Shown here: positions 47,925 to 56,502 of the stretch, piece after piece
Numbering within the stretch: the first letter of the stretch is position 1
How the letters are laid out: each line of letters starts with the position of its first letter
NCBI GenBank assembly: GCA_025362315.1
Contig: JANYGP010000071.1
Location: 62,001 to 126,000 of the forward strand
Source of the DNA: Polaromonas sp.
Lineage (GTDB): Bacteria; Pseudomonadota; Gammaproteobacteria; Burkholderiales; Burkholderiaceae_C
Direction: 5' to 3'
Length of the DNA stretch: 64,000 bases
Program-made: the position numbers and the translations under genes
The notes under the pieces: model-generated
What the model was told of the DNA's origin: nothing
What the model saw: only the letters and a program-made list of their open reading frames with translations
The model's database searches: none

Positions 47925-50807
47925 CTAGCGTTTGAGGAGTACCTTGAGCGCTGTTTGCAATCGCCGGGCATTGCTGGCGTCAAAGTCAGCTGCCATGACT
48001 TTGGCGGTGTCGTCAACCCATGACTCAGCCGGCGTTGCCGCGTTGCGCTTGGTCAGCAGCGTCAGCTGCAGCATGCGGCGGGCGCTGATGTGTTCAGCCG
48101 GCGTGGGCACTTCAGCTGCCATTTCCAAACGCAACAATGATTCGGCTGCGTCTTTGCCAGACGGCATTGAAACCGCTTTGGCCCAGGTTGCCAGCGCCGC
48201 GGGCAAAACCACCTTGCCCAGGTCTTGCACGCTGGGCAGTAAGGCTGCGTCGCGCTTTTCCCAGGCGGTGATGACATTGGTCAGTACTTCACCGTGCGCC
48301 TGAACATGCAGGTTTTTAAGCGCCTGATTGGCAGCATCAAACGCAGCGCGCTGGGCCCGAAAAGCTGCATCGCCCAATCGCGGGCCGCGCTCTTCAAGGG
48401 CTGGGCGTTGTTGTTCTCGACTGTCAAAACGTGGGCGACCCTCACCCATTTCAGCACGGCCCTCGCGTTCAGGCCGGTACGGCTCAAACTTGTTGTCGGT
48501 GCTTTGACGTGGGACGCCGGGCTTGCCACCCGGCTTGCCGCCAGGTTTGCCGGTGTCTTTGCGGTCACCAAACTTGCCGCCACGTCCAGACAGGGCTGGC
48601 TCGGCACGCCGTGCGCCGGGCCGGTCGTCGCCGCGCATGGCAACAATGGGTTTGGCAGGTTTGGGGGGTGCGCTTGCGGCGGGAACAGGCTCTGCTGGCG
48701 AGGCATCGGGCGCAGATTCCGCTGATTCCGCAGTATTGGCGATTTTGGCAGTTTCCAGGTTTTCAGCAGCGGCAGCTTCAGGCAAAGACGCATCACCTTC
48801 AATTGCCAATGCTACAGTTTCAGGAGCTGCTTGCGCCCGTATTTCATGCGCTATAGCCTCATTTGATGTTGAATTTGGTACAGTTTCAGGTGTTTCAGCA
48901 GCCTGGGCCGGCACCGGCACCCTGCCACTGACGATTGCCTCCAGCGCTTTGGCCGCAGCATGGATTTGCTGCGCATCGCCCGTTGCGGTGGCTGCTTCCA
49001 CCGCTTTGGCAGCATCGACCACCATGCGGTCAAACTCGCCCAGTGCAGCAGCGGCTTTTTCACGCTCAAGTGTCTTCCGCTGAAACGCATCGTCAATCGG
49101 CTTGCGAAACGCATCCCACATTTTTTGCTCTTGCTTGCGGTCAATCGGCACACCCTGGGCTTCTTGCTGCCAGCGCTGCTGCAAATGCTTGACCGCATCA
49201 ATGTGCAGCACAGGCTCAGCACCCAGCACTTGCGCTTCTTCAATCATGGCCTTGCGCCGGGCAATGCTTTCAGCCCGTGCGGTTTTGAGCGGCGTGTCGG
49301 CGGCGTCCATCGCTGCTTTCCAGACGGCTTGGATTTCGGCAAACACCTTTTCACCCAGATGCCCGCCGTTTTGCCATTTTTCAACAAAGCCATTCAGGGT
49401 GCGGATGTGCATTTTCCAGTCTGTGCTGGCATGGTTGGCAACCGTCCAGGCCTTGACTTCATCGATCAGCACCTGGCGCTGGGCTTTGACTGCTTCGGTT
49501 TGTTCCTTGATGGTTTCCAGCCATGCCTCGACGACTTTGTAGGCTTCATTGCACGCGTCGTCAAAGCGCTTCCACAGCGCGTGGTTGGGTGTGCCGCCCT
49601 GGTCAGAAGTCTTCCACAAGTCGCGCATGTAGCGCAGCGCATCTTGCTGCTTGCGCCCGCCCAGGGGTTTGACAAGCAATGCTTCAGCTTTGCCAACCAG
49701 CTCTTCGCGGATCTGGTCGGCACGCCAGCGCTGCCAGCCTTCCAGCTCGCCAGCTGCGGTCAGTGCGGCGTGTGCAGCGGCCTCCAGTTTGCTGTCAATG
49801 TTGCGAATGTTTTGCTGCAGGGCCATGCGCAAATCAGCAGCCACTTTGGGCGTGGACTTGCCGTGGCCTTCACCAACTTCGTGCTCCAGCCTGGTGACGG
49901 CCGCTTGCACAATGGCGCTTGATTTTTCGCGCATGTCTTTGAGCACAGCGGGGTCAATTTTGGCTTTGGCTGGGCGTTGGTCGGCACGCGCATCTGCCGG
50001 TGCGGCATGCACGCCGCGAGCAGCGCGCAGCTCGTCGGCCCACACATGGACAGCAGGCAGGGGGGCGGCGCTGTCGCCAGCCGCTTTGACCGTGATGCTC
50101 AGTGCCGCCTGAAACGCCTCCCACACCGCCAGCAGCTGGCCACGTGATGCGTCAAGCAAGGGCGGAAACTTTGCATCCACACTGGCCCAGTTGGCGTCCA
50201 GCGTAATTTCATCGGCCTGGGCTTGCCAGTGCGCGATGTCAGGTGTGAGCGCATCAAGTGCAGCCTGCGCATCACGCCAGGGTTTGATTGACAGCACCTC
50301 GATGCGCTGACCCAGCAGCACTGCTGCTTCGCGTTGCACCTGGGTGCGGTGCTGCAGGTCTTCAATGGTTTTAACGCGTTCGGCCAGACGGACCTTGACG
50401 CTGGCCAGTGGCTCTTTGGACAGCGGAGCGCCAGCCTTGGCAGCATCACGCTGCCAGGCCAGGGCATCAGCCAGATTGAGCTTGTTCACAGCCAGCAAAG
50501 CACTGGCTTTGTCTGCCCATTCAGCGGCAATGGCTTCTTGCCCTTTGCTGCGCTTGAGCTCATCCAGCTTTTCTTTCAATGGCTTGGCAGCGCCCTTGTC
50601 GCGGTTGGCCAGGTCTTTGTAAACATCGGCCATCTGATCTGCCGATGGCTCAGTTGCCAGCCAGGTGCGGATGCGCGCCGTACGCTCACCAGAAGTCGGT
50701 GCTGAAAACGCTCCGCCCGTCATGCCGTCAAGGGGATGTGCATCAGACTTGGGTGTTGTCTTGGCAGCGGGAGCGGAAGCAGGAGCGGGTTTGGGTGATT
50801 TGAACAT
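47925..50807 (-). CDS. Large DUF349 domain-containing protein
   Basis: About 960 residues, highly charged and helical. Several DUF349 units are visible, with spaced Trp motifs such as LWKTSDQGGTPNHALWKRFD, WQNGGHLGEKVFAEIQAVWK and RWQQEAQGVPIDRKQEQKMW. A basic, Gly/Arg/Pro-rich linker (about 720-800, GKPGGKPGGKPGVPRQ) suggests nucleic-acid contact. The function is unknown to me; related DUF349 proteins are often linked to envelope stress. A family-1 repeat copy on the opposite strand encodes residues about 650-666 (AIAHEIRAQAAPETVALAIE). I take ATG 50807 as start; a GTG lies three codons upstream. Confidence 0.82.
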   Translation of the reverse strand: MFKSPKPAPASAPAAKTTPKSDAHPLDGMTGGAFSAPTSGERTARIRTWLATEPSADQMADVYKDLANRDKGAAKPLKEKLDELKRSKGQEAIAAEWADKASALLAVNKLNLADALAWQRDAAKAGAPLSKEPLASVKVRLAERVKTIEDLQHRTQVQREAAVLLGQRIEVLSIKPWRDAQAALDALTPDIAHWQAQADEITLDANWASVDAKFPPLLDASRGQLLAVWEAFQAALSITVKAAGDSAAPLPAVHVWADELRAARGVHAAPADARADQRPAKAKIDPAVLKDMREKSSAIVQAAVTRLEHEVGEGHGKSTPKVAADLRMALQQNIRNIDSKLEAAAHAALTAAGELEGWQRWRADQIREELVGKAEALLVKPLGGRKQQDALRYMRDLWKTSDQGGTPNHALWKRFDDACNEAYKVVEAWLETIKEQTEAVKAQRQVLIDEVKAWTVANHASTDWKMHIRTLNGFVEKWQNGGHLGEKVFAEIQAVWKAAMDAADTPLKTARAESIARRKAMIEEAQVLGAEPVLHIDAVKHLQQRWQQEAQGVPIDRKQEQKMWDAFRKPIDDAFQRKTLEREKAAAALGEFDRMVVDAAKAVEAATATGDAQQIHAAAKALEAIVSGRVPVPAQAAETPETVPNSTSNEAIAHEIRAQAAPETVALAIEGDASLPEAAAAENLETAKIANTAESAESAPDASPAEPVPAASAPPKPAKPIVAMRGDDRPGARRAEPALSGRGGKFGDRKDTGKPGGKPGGKPGVPRQSTDNKFEPYRPEREGRAEMGEGRPRFDSREQQRPALEERGPRLGDAAFRAQRAAFDAANQALKNLHVQAHGEVLTNVITAWEKRDAALLPSVQDLGKVVLPAALATWAKAVSMPSGKDAAESLLRLEMAAEVPTPAEHISARRMLQLTLLTKRNAATPAESWVDDTAKVMAADFDASNARRLQTALKVLLKR
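48811..48859 (+). repeat. Interspersed REP-like repeat, family 1, copy G (inside the DUF349 gene)
   Basis: GCTACAGTTTCAGGAGCTGC, then TTGCGCCCGT, an AT loop and GCGCTATAGCCTC. The repeat runs on the plus strand against the gene and is read in frame in the reverse direction. Confidence 0.75.
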
Positions 50808-51161
50808 GGTGAGCACGCAGCGCCTGCCTCAGGCAGCTTGCGTAAAAATAAATTTAAAGGGCGATTAAAAAGGCAATTAACAAGACGATCGCAAGTTGAT
50901 TCAATCGCAAAGCACGTATTTTCGCCGATTTGTTGGCGCCCGATTAGCAGGGTGTCAAACAGCACATCACATGGCTATGTTCAGGTCAGCCCGGGGCAGC
51001 CATTTCAGGTCTGCTTTCACATCAACTTTCGCGTCAGCTTTCGCGTCTATTTGCGAGTCAAATTTGGCGTCAGATTTGGTGTCTGCCTTGGCTGGGTCAA
51101 TGGCTGAATTTGCAGCCCCCCAAAAAAAACGCTGCAGTGGCAAATCCCTGGCCGCAAGCTA
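50808..51161. other. Noncoding stretch with a 12-bp tandem repeat
   Basis: 354 bp upstream of the DUF349 gene. Positions 51019-51102 hold about seven degenerate 12-bp units (TTTCGCGTCAGC, TTTCGCGTCTAT, TTTGGCGTCAGA...). On the minus strand the units encode a K-x-D-A pattern (ADTKSDAKFDSQIDAKADAK), in the same frame as the damaged gene that stops at 51162. The promoter of the DUF349 gene must lie here. Confidence 0.5.
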
Positions 51162-51500
51162 CTACTTCACGGCGAAGCTGCGCTGCCGAGCCAGTGCCTG
51201 CGTCGCGTTTTCATTGACCTTGATGCCAGCAAGCGGCAGCTTTTCCATGTCGCAAACAGACAAATCTTTCGCCAGGTTCACCAAGTTGCGTGGTTTGGTG
51301 ATGTCAGCGCGTTTACAGACTTCCTTGGGCAGCGCCGGGTATTCGGCCGAGGTCGCGGTGAATGTTGCAGTTGCTGTGCCGCCATCTTTGACAACGCTGC
51401 GGCGCTTTTCGCTCTTGAGCAGCTCGCCGAGTCCGGCGCGTTGATAGCCGTCACGCTCGCCCGTAAGCCGCCGCCAAAACACAAACAGGCTGCCCAAAAC
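51162..51500 (-). pseudogene. Hypothetical gene, probably frameshifted near its start
   Basis: The C-terminal part is clearly protein-like (LGELLKSEKRRSVVKDGG, YPALPKEVCKRADITKPRN, NLAKDLSVCDMEKLPLAGIK), ending SFAVK and two stops. Upstream in the same frame there is no convincing start. In the neighbouring frame a hydrophobic segment (LVIGGAFVMPGFWAACLCFG) would make a good N-terminal anchor. The two frames meet at a GGCGGCGGC run near 51470, so a one-base change there may have split the gene. I recognise no family. Confidence 0.35.
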
Positions 51501-51653
51501 CCAGGCATGACGAACGCACCACCAATCACAAGCTGCCAGCCATGATTTAAACCGACAACTTGCCATGCGCCTAATCTGGTCGACAGATGAGTACCCATGC
51601 GCACAAATGAAAAACCCCGGCGGGCCAAACCCGCCGGGGCCGGCAACAGGCAT

Positions 51654-52006
51654 AAATGCGCTGATGCCATGGATCGCAAGGCGGGGATGATTCGCCCGCC
51701 AGGCGCAGAAAGCAAGTGATTGCCTTCATGGTTTGCCGGGGTTGGTTACCTGGCGATATCTGAATTCACAGACACCCAAAGATTAAATCCCGGAGCCACA
51801 AGCCGCAAGAAATAAAATTCAATCACAAGCTTCAATGTGATTGCAGGCATTGTGGCGATTGGGCGTCGCCTGTATGAAGTAACAGTTGGTCAACGCATCA
51901 TCAAACATTGGATGAACAGATGCCAGTAAGTCATTGATTTGTCACTGCCCACATTGGATGACAAGCTTTATAGCTTAAATCTGTATATCAAACGAAATCT
52001 ATAGTA
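51654..52006. other. Noncoding spacer
   Basis: About 350 bp with no supportable gene; AT content rises toward 51960-52005. It precedes the strong promoter at 52007. Confidence 0.4.
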
Positions 52007-52034
52007 TTGACAGGTTATTTACCAGCCCTATAGA
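52007..52034 (+). promoter_or_regulatory. Sigma70-type promoter of the lytic transglycosylase gene
   Basis: Perfect -35 TTGACA at 52007-52012, a 16-bp spacer and -10 TATAGA at 52029-52034. It drives a leader of about 180 nt before the gene at 52222. Confidence 0.65.
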
Positions 52035-52039
52035 ATCCG

Positions 52040-52221
52040 CGCAGCCCCAAAAACCAAGGGGGAACCCGAATGCTTTGATCTTTTCTGGCGTCACGCCGGA
52101 CCCGATCATCCCCGGGTCAACATCCGACCAAGCCACCTGACATCCGTGCCAGGTCTGCTGGGATGGCGACTCACCATCAACGCCGGTGGCTTTAAAACCC
52201 TGGTGAACGAAAAGGAGTGCT
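52040..52221 (+). promoter_or_regulatory. Long 5' leader of the lytic transglycosylase gene, possible structured RNA
   Basis: About 180 nt between a consensus promoter and the start codon, with no reading frame of its own. It contains hairpin-forming parts such as CTGGCGTCACGCCGG and G/C-rich blocks (AAGGGGGAACCCG, ATCCCCGGGTC), and ends with AAGGAG before ATG 52222. It could be a riboswitch or RNA thermometer. I do not recognise a class. Confidence 0.4.
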
Positions 52222-53100
52222 ATGACGAAAGCAGCAAATGAAACCACGATGCTGAATGGCAAGACGGCGTTTTTGACATTCAGGCATGTTGGCAAAAAGT
52301 ACCTGGTTGACGTGCAAAGCAGTACAAGCAACGCCATCAAGGACATTGCCAATGGCTTTTTTGAAATCACCCACAGCGGATTTGCGCTGCTGGGTTTGGC
52401 CCTGGTCTTTGCGGTCATCACCCTGAGTGCCAGGCCCGACCTGCGTCAGGCCGGTGAAAATCACCTGATTGGCTGGCTTGAAGAACGGCGTGATGCCAAT
52501 GTGGAATACGTTGAGCCTGAAGTTGTGGTGCGCGTGGCTGCTGTAGAACCCAGGGAGTTGCCCAAGCAGCAGGCTGCGCTGGCCTATTGGCTGGCCCGTA
52601 AATACGGCGTTGCCCCTGAACCCTTGAGCGTGCTGGTGTCTGAAGCATTCAGCATTGGCGCCAAAGCCAAGCTGGAGCCCACGCTGATCCTGGCGGTCAT
52701 GGCCATCGAATCGGGCTTTAATCCGTTTGCGCAAAGCCCGGTTGGTGCGCAGGGCCTGATGCAGGTCATGACCAAAGTTCACACCGACAAATATGAAAAT
52801 TTTGGCGGCAAACTGACCGCGTTTGACCCGGTGACCAACCTGCGCGTGGGCGTCAAGGTGTTGCAGGAATGCATTACCCGGGCGGGTTCGGTTGAAGGTG
52901 GGCTGAAGTTTTATGTCGGCGCTGCCAACCATGTGGATGACGGCGGCTATGCCAGCAAGGTGATGCAAGAGTATTCACGTCTGCAGGCCGTCATTGGCGG
53001 CAAACCTGTGGCCCCCAGCCTGCGCCCAGTGCCGGTCAGGCTGACCCCGGCTGACTCAAACATACAAACCACAGAAAACGCCGTACCACTGTCGTCCTGA
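52222..53100 (+). CDS. Membrane-anchored lytic transglycosylase (SLT domain)
   Basis: 292 residues. A cytoplasmic N-terminus of about 50 residues precedes one transmembrane helix (SGFALLGLALVFAVITLSA). Then comes an SLT-type lysozyme-like domain with catalytic Glu in ILAVMAIESGFNPFAQ, SPVGAQGLMQVM and LRVGVKVLQECI, and a Pro-rich tail. It cleaves peptidoglycan glycan strands in the periplasm. AAGGAG lies 7 bp before the ATG. The long leader and strong promoter suggest regulated expression. Confidence 0.87.
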   Translation: MTKAANETTMLNGKTAFLTFRHVGKKYLVDVQSSTSNAIKDIANGFFEITHSGFALLGLALVFAVITLSARPDLRQAGENHLIGWLEERRDANVEYVEPEVVVRVAAVEPRELPKQQAALAYWLARKYGVAPEPLSVLVSEAFSIGAKAKLEPTLILAVMAIESGFNPFAQSPVGAQGLMQVMTKVHTDKYENFGGKLTAFDPVTNLRVGVKVLQECITRAGSVEGGLKFYVGAANHVDDGGYASKVMQEYSRLQAVIGGKPVAPSLRPVPVRLTPADSNIQTTENAVPLSS

Positions 53101-53169
53101 GAGCACATGGGCTGACGATTTTGACCCCCTGATTTTTTTGGGTCTGCTAGTGCTGCGGTACACTTTAAA

Positions 53170-53304
53170 TGCGCGCGACTGGCGATAGGCGCATTGGCTT
53201 TTGGTCTAAACCAAGGGCAATGCTGCTGACGTGGGACACCACTCGGAAGCGTGCCGTTTGACTTTGACAAAAGATCAGGCGTTTAGCCGTTCGCCTGGGC
53301 AGCC
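53170..53304 (+). promoter_or_regulatory. ZTP (pfl) riboswitch upstream of glyA
   Basis: The glyA leader contains GCGCGACTGGCG near 53172, GTGGGACACCACTCGGAAGC near 53231 and the 3' element GCCGTTCGCCTGGGCA at 53286-53301. These match my recollection of the conserved parts of the ZTP/ZMP-sensing pfl RNA. This class senses AICAR-type nucleotides that signal shortage of 10-formyl-THF and controls one-carbon genes such as glyA and purH. A likely -10 (TACACT, 53159-53164) lies just upstream. Identified by motif, not by a covariance search. Confidence 0.8.
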
Positions 53305-53363
53305 CTTGCACCATTTTGCATCAGCAATGTCAGCAGGGATCACGTCTTCAAAGGACTGCCACC

Positions 53364-54608
53364 ATGTACCACCGCAATATTCTGGTTGAACAAACCGACC
53401 CCGAAATTTTTGCCGCCATCCAGGCTGAAAACACCCGCCAGGAGCAGCACATTGAGCTGATTGCCAGCGAAAACTACGCCTCCCCTGCCGTTATGGCCGC
53501 GCAGGGCTCACAACTCACCAACAAATATGCCGAAGGCTACCCGGGCCGGCGCTACTACGGTGGCTGCGAGTTTGTTGACATTGCCGAGCAATTGGCCATT
53601 GACCGTGTCAAGCAGCTGTACGGCGCTGAAGCTGCCAATGTGCAGCCGCATTGCGGCGCATCGGCCAACCAAGCGGTGTTTCTGGCATTTTTAAACCCGG
53701 GCGACACCATCATGGGCATGAGCCTGGCCGAAGGCGGCCACCTGACGCACGGCATGCACCTGAACATGAGCGGCAAGTGGTTTAACGTGGTGTCGTATGG
53801 CCTGGATGCCAAGGAAGAAATCGACTATGACGAAATGGAGCGCAAAGCCCATGAGAGCAAACCCAAACTGATCATTGCGGGCGCATCGGCCTACAGCCTG
53901 CACATTGACTTTGAACGCTTTGCCAAAGTGGCCAAAGCCATCGGCGCCATTTTTATGGTCGATATGGCGCACTATTCGGGCCTGATTGCCGGCGGGGTGT
54001 ACCCCAGCCCAGTGCCGCATGCTGACATCGTCACATCAACCACGCACAAAAGCCTGCGCGGCCCCCGTGGCGGCATCATCTTGATGAAGTCTGTTCACGA
54101 AAAAGCGATCAATAGCGCCGTGTTCCCCGGCCTGCAGGGCGGCCCGCTGATGCATGTCATTGCCGCAAAAGCGATTGCATTCAAAGAAGCGCTGGAGCCA
54201 GGCTTCAAAGACTACCAAACCCAGATCTTGAAAAACGCTGTGGTGATGGCCGAGACGCTGGTCGAGCGCGGCTTGCGCATTGTCAGTGGCCGCACACAAA
54301 GCCACCTGATGCTGGTCGATTTGCGCAGCAAAAACATCACCGGAAAAGAAGCCGAGGCCGTGCTGGGCAGCGCCCACATGACGATCAATAAAAACGCGAT
54401 TCCCAAAGACCCGGAAAAACCAATGGTCACCAGCGGCATCCGCATTGGCACCCCGGCCATGACAACCCGCGGCTTCAGAATAGAAGAAGCCAGAGCAACG
54501 GCGCACTTGATTGCCGACGTGCTGGACAACCCGCGCGATGCTGCCAATATAGAAGCCGTCAAAGCCAGGGTGCATGCGCTCACGAGCCGGTTTCCGGTTT
54601 ACGGTTGA
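53364..54608 (+). CDS. glyA: Serine hydroxymethyltransferase
   Basis: PLP enzyme converting serine and THF to glycine and methylene-THF. 414 residues: [55 protein letters not shown] and the PLP-lysine motif [15 protein letters not shown], ending with the usual [16 protein letters not shown] 53364 follows AAAGGA. It is preceded by a ZTP riboswitch and followed by two repeat elements and nrdR, the usual glyA-nrdR order. Confidence 0.98.
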   Translation: MYHRNILVEQTDPEIFAAIQAENTRQEQHIELIASENYASPAVMAAQGSQLTNKYAEGYPGRRYYGGCEFVDIAEQLAIDRVKQLYGAEAANVQPHCGASANQAVFLAFLNPGDTIMGMSLAEGGHLTHGMHLNMSGKWFNVVSYGLDAKEEIDYDEMERKAHESKPKLIIAGASAYSLHIDFERFAKVAKAIGAIFMVDMAHYSGLIAGGVYPSPVPHADIVTSTTHKSLRGPRGGIILMKSVHEKAINSAVFPGLQGGPLMHVIAAKAIAFKEALEPGFKDYQTQILKNAVVMAETLVERGLRIVSGRTQSHLMLVDLRSKNITGKEAEAVLGSAHMTINKNAIPKDPEKPMVTSGIRIGTPAMTTRGFRIEEARATAHLIADVLDNPRDAANIEAVKARVHALTSRFPVYG

Positions 54609-54610
54609 GC

Positions 54611-54654
54611 CTTCACCTCCCTCTCCCACCGCGGGGAGAGGGTGGGTGTGAGGG
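54611..54654 (+). repeat. GC-rich inverted repeat after glyA
   Basis: CCCTCTCCC and GGGGAGAGGG arms around a short loop, flanked by CTTCACCT and GGTGTGAGGG. It belongs to the same family as the two elements inside pbpC. It may also act as a glyA transcript-end hairpin. Confidence 0.8.
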
Positions 54655-54663
54655 AAAACCTCC

Positions 54664-54714
54664 GCTATATATTCAGTAGCTGCTAGCGCACATAATATAA
54701 GCACTCGAGCCCTA
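54664..54714 (+). repeat. Interspersed REP-like repeat, family 1, copy H (glyA-nrdR spacer)
   Basis: GCTATATATTCAGTAGCTGC, TAGCGCACATAATATAAGC and ACTCGAGCCCTAAAAC: a slightly diverged copy directly after the GC-rich element. Confidence 0.75.
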
Positions 54715-54742
54715 AAACACTTGTTAATTTGCTCAAAAACAG

Positions 54743-55192
54743 ATGAAATGCCCTTTTTGCAGCAACCTTGAAACGCAGGTCGTCGAAACCCGCATTTCAG
54801 AAGACGCCGACTTCATACGCCGCCGCCGCCAGTGCAGCGCCTGCGAAAAGCGCTTCACCACCTACGAGCGGCCTGACGTCACCTTCCCCGCCATCGTTAA
54901 AAAAGACGGCAGGCGCATTGAATACAAACGCATCAAAATTTTGGGCTCGATGAACCTGGCGCTCAGAAAGCGCCCCGTCAGCACCGAACAGGTCGACAAC
55001 GCGATTGAGCGGATTGAAGAAAAGCTGCTCAGCCTGGGCTTGAAAGAAGTCCCCTCCAACCGCCTGGGCGAGTTGGTCATGCGTGAGCTGAAAAAGCTCG
55101 ACAAGGTCGCCTACATCCGCTTTGCCAGCGTGTACCGCAGCTTTGAAGACATTGACGAGTTCAGGGCGCTGGTTGATGAGGTTCGCAAGTAA
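54743..55192 (+). CDS. nrdR: Transcriptional repressor NrdR
   Basis: 149 residues. N-terminal zinc ribbon ([17 protein letters not shown] ... [18 protein letters not shown]) and C-terminal ATP-cone ([36 protein letters not shown]). NrdR senses ATP/dATP and represses ribonucleotide reductase genes through NrdR boxes; none is obvious nearby. It lies after glyA as in many betaproteobacteria. Confidence 0.97.
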   Translation: MKCPFCSNLETQVVETRISEDADFIRRRRQCSACEKRFTTYERPDVTFPAIVKKDGRRIEYKRIKILGSMNLALRKRPVSTEQVDNAIERIEEKLLSLGLKEVPSNRLGELVMRELKKLDKVAYIRFASVYRSFEDIDEFRALVDEVRK

Positions 55193-55230
55193 TCAGGTTT
55201 AAAAATAACCATATTCAGTAAAATATGCTT

Positions 55231-55276
55231 GGAACCTTTATAAATAGGGCGCAAGCAGCTATTATTTAAATAGCAT
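55231..55276 (-). repeat. Interspersed REP-like repeat, family 1, copy I (inverted)
   Basis: On the minus strand: GCTATTTAAATAATAGCTGC then TTGCGCCCTATTTATAAAGG. It fills the 100-bp spacer between convergent nrdR and the acyl-CoA dehydrogenase gene. Confidence 0.78.
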
Positions 55277-55292
55277 TTGACCAACTGGAAAG

Positions 55293-56450
55293 CTAACCCA
55301 AGCCCATTGACCGAGAGATCACTTCCTTCATGATCTCGTTGGTTCCTCCATAAATGCGCTGCACCCGTGCATCGGCGTACGCCCGGGTGATCGGGTAGTC
55401 CCACATGTAGCCTGCGCCGCCGTGCAGCTGCACGCACTCGTCCATCACCTTGCATTGCAGATCAGTCGTCCAGTACTTGGCCATGCTGGCTGTCGCCGTG
55501 TCCAGCTTGTTGGCCAGCACCAGCTCTATGCATTTGTCGACGAACACCCGTGCCACTTGGACCTCTGTTTGGAGTTCGGCCAGCTTGAAGCGGGTGTTTT
55601 GGTAGCTGGCAACGCTTTTGCCAAACACCTGGCGGTCACGGACGTAAGCAATCGTCCAGTCAATCGCCGCCTGGCTGGATGCCACGGCCGTGATCGCAAT
55701 TTGCAGCCGCTCCCAGGGCAGCTGCTCCATCAGGCACACAAAGCCCCGGTTTTCAAACGCCGGGCCGCCCAGCAGGTTGGCGGCTGGCACGCATACGTTG
55801 TCAAAAAACAGCTCGCAGGTGTCTTGCGCTTTGAGCCCCAGCTTCTTCAATGGCGTACCTTTGCTGAAACCTGCCATGCCGCGCTCGACAATCAGCAAAC
55901 TCGTACCCTTGGCCCCGAGAGCCGGGTTGGTCTTGGCCACCACAATCACGATATCCGAATGCCAGCCGTTGGTGATGTAGGTCTTGCTGCCGTTAAGCAG
56001 GAAGCTGCCGTCCGGTTGCACAGCCGCGGTGGTTTTCAAGCCCTGCAGGTCACTGCCCGCGCCGGGCTCGGTCATGGCGATGGCGCCCACCATTTCTCCG
56101 GTTGCCATTTTGGGCAGGTAATGCGCTTTCTGCTGCGCCGTGCCGTAGTGCAAAAAGTAAGGCGCAATGATCTCGCTGTGTAGCCCGTAACCAATGCCGC
56201 TAAAACCTGCCGTGCCCAGTGCTTCCATCTGCAGCACGCTGTAGAGCTTGTCAGCGCCCGAGCCACCGTATTGCTCAGGCATTGACATGCACAAGAAGCC
56301 GTTGGTGCCCGCGCTCGCCCACACCGCTTTGTCAACATAACCCTGCGTCTCCCAGGCGGCGTGGTGCGGCGCGATTTCCTTGTCCATGAAGCGCTTGAAA
56401 CTGTCGCCGAAAGCCACATGGTCAAGGGTAAATAAGGTGCGTTCAATCAT
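55293..56450 (-). CDS. Acyl-CoA dehydrogenase
   Basis: 385 residues of the FAD-dependent acyl-CoA dehydrogenase family. Visible blocks: PEQYGGSGADKLYSVLQMEA, AIAMTEPGAGSDLQGLKTTA, GSKTYITNGWHSDIVIVVAK, MEQLPWERLQIAITAVASSQ and the C-terminal QLHGGAGYMWDYPITRAYAD and ARVQRIYGGTNEIMKEVISR. The catalytic Glu appears to be in the YGGTNEI segment, as in long-chain or isovaleryl-type enzymes. I start at ATG 56450. It is divergent from the thiolase gene with a 52-bp spacer, so both are likely co-regulated. Confidence 0.94.
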   Translation of the reverse strand: MIERTLFTLDHVAFGDSFKRFMDKEIAPHHAAWETQGYVDKAVWASAGTNGFLCMSMPEQYGGSGADKLYSVLQMEALGTAGFSGIGYGLHSEIIAPYFLHYGTAQQKAHYLPKMATGEMVGAIAMTEPGAGSDLQGLKTTAAVQPDGSFLLNGSKTYITNGWHSDIVIVVAKTNPALGAKGTSLLIVERGMAGFSKGTPLKKLGLKAQDTCELFFDNVCVPAANLLGGPAFENRGFVCLMEQLPWERLQIAITAVASSQAAIDWTIAYVRDRQVFGKSVASYQNTRFKLAELQTEVQVARVFVDKCIELVLANKLDTATASMAKYWTTDLQCKVMDECVQLHGGAGYMWDYPITRAYADARVQRIYGGTNEIMKEVISRSMGLG

Positions 56451-56502
56451 GGGGGGTAAATATACTGCACAGTCGCTGAACCACCGCGGCCAAGGAGATT
56501 GA

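Noticed and set aside
48960-49922. 320-residue plus-strand frame inside the DUF349 gene
   Set aside because: Shadow frame; the minus-strand DUF349 motifs explain the region.
50896-51444. 182-residue plus-strand frame over the 12-bp repeats
   Set aside because: Composition is Ser/Ala/Arg low complexity produced by the repeat; the minus strand reads as better protein.
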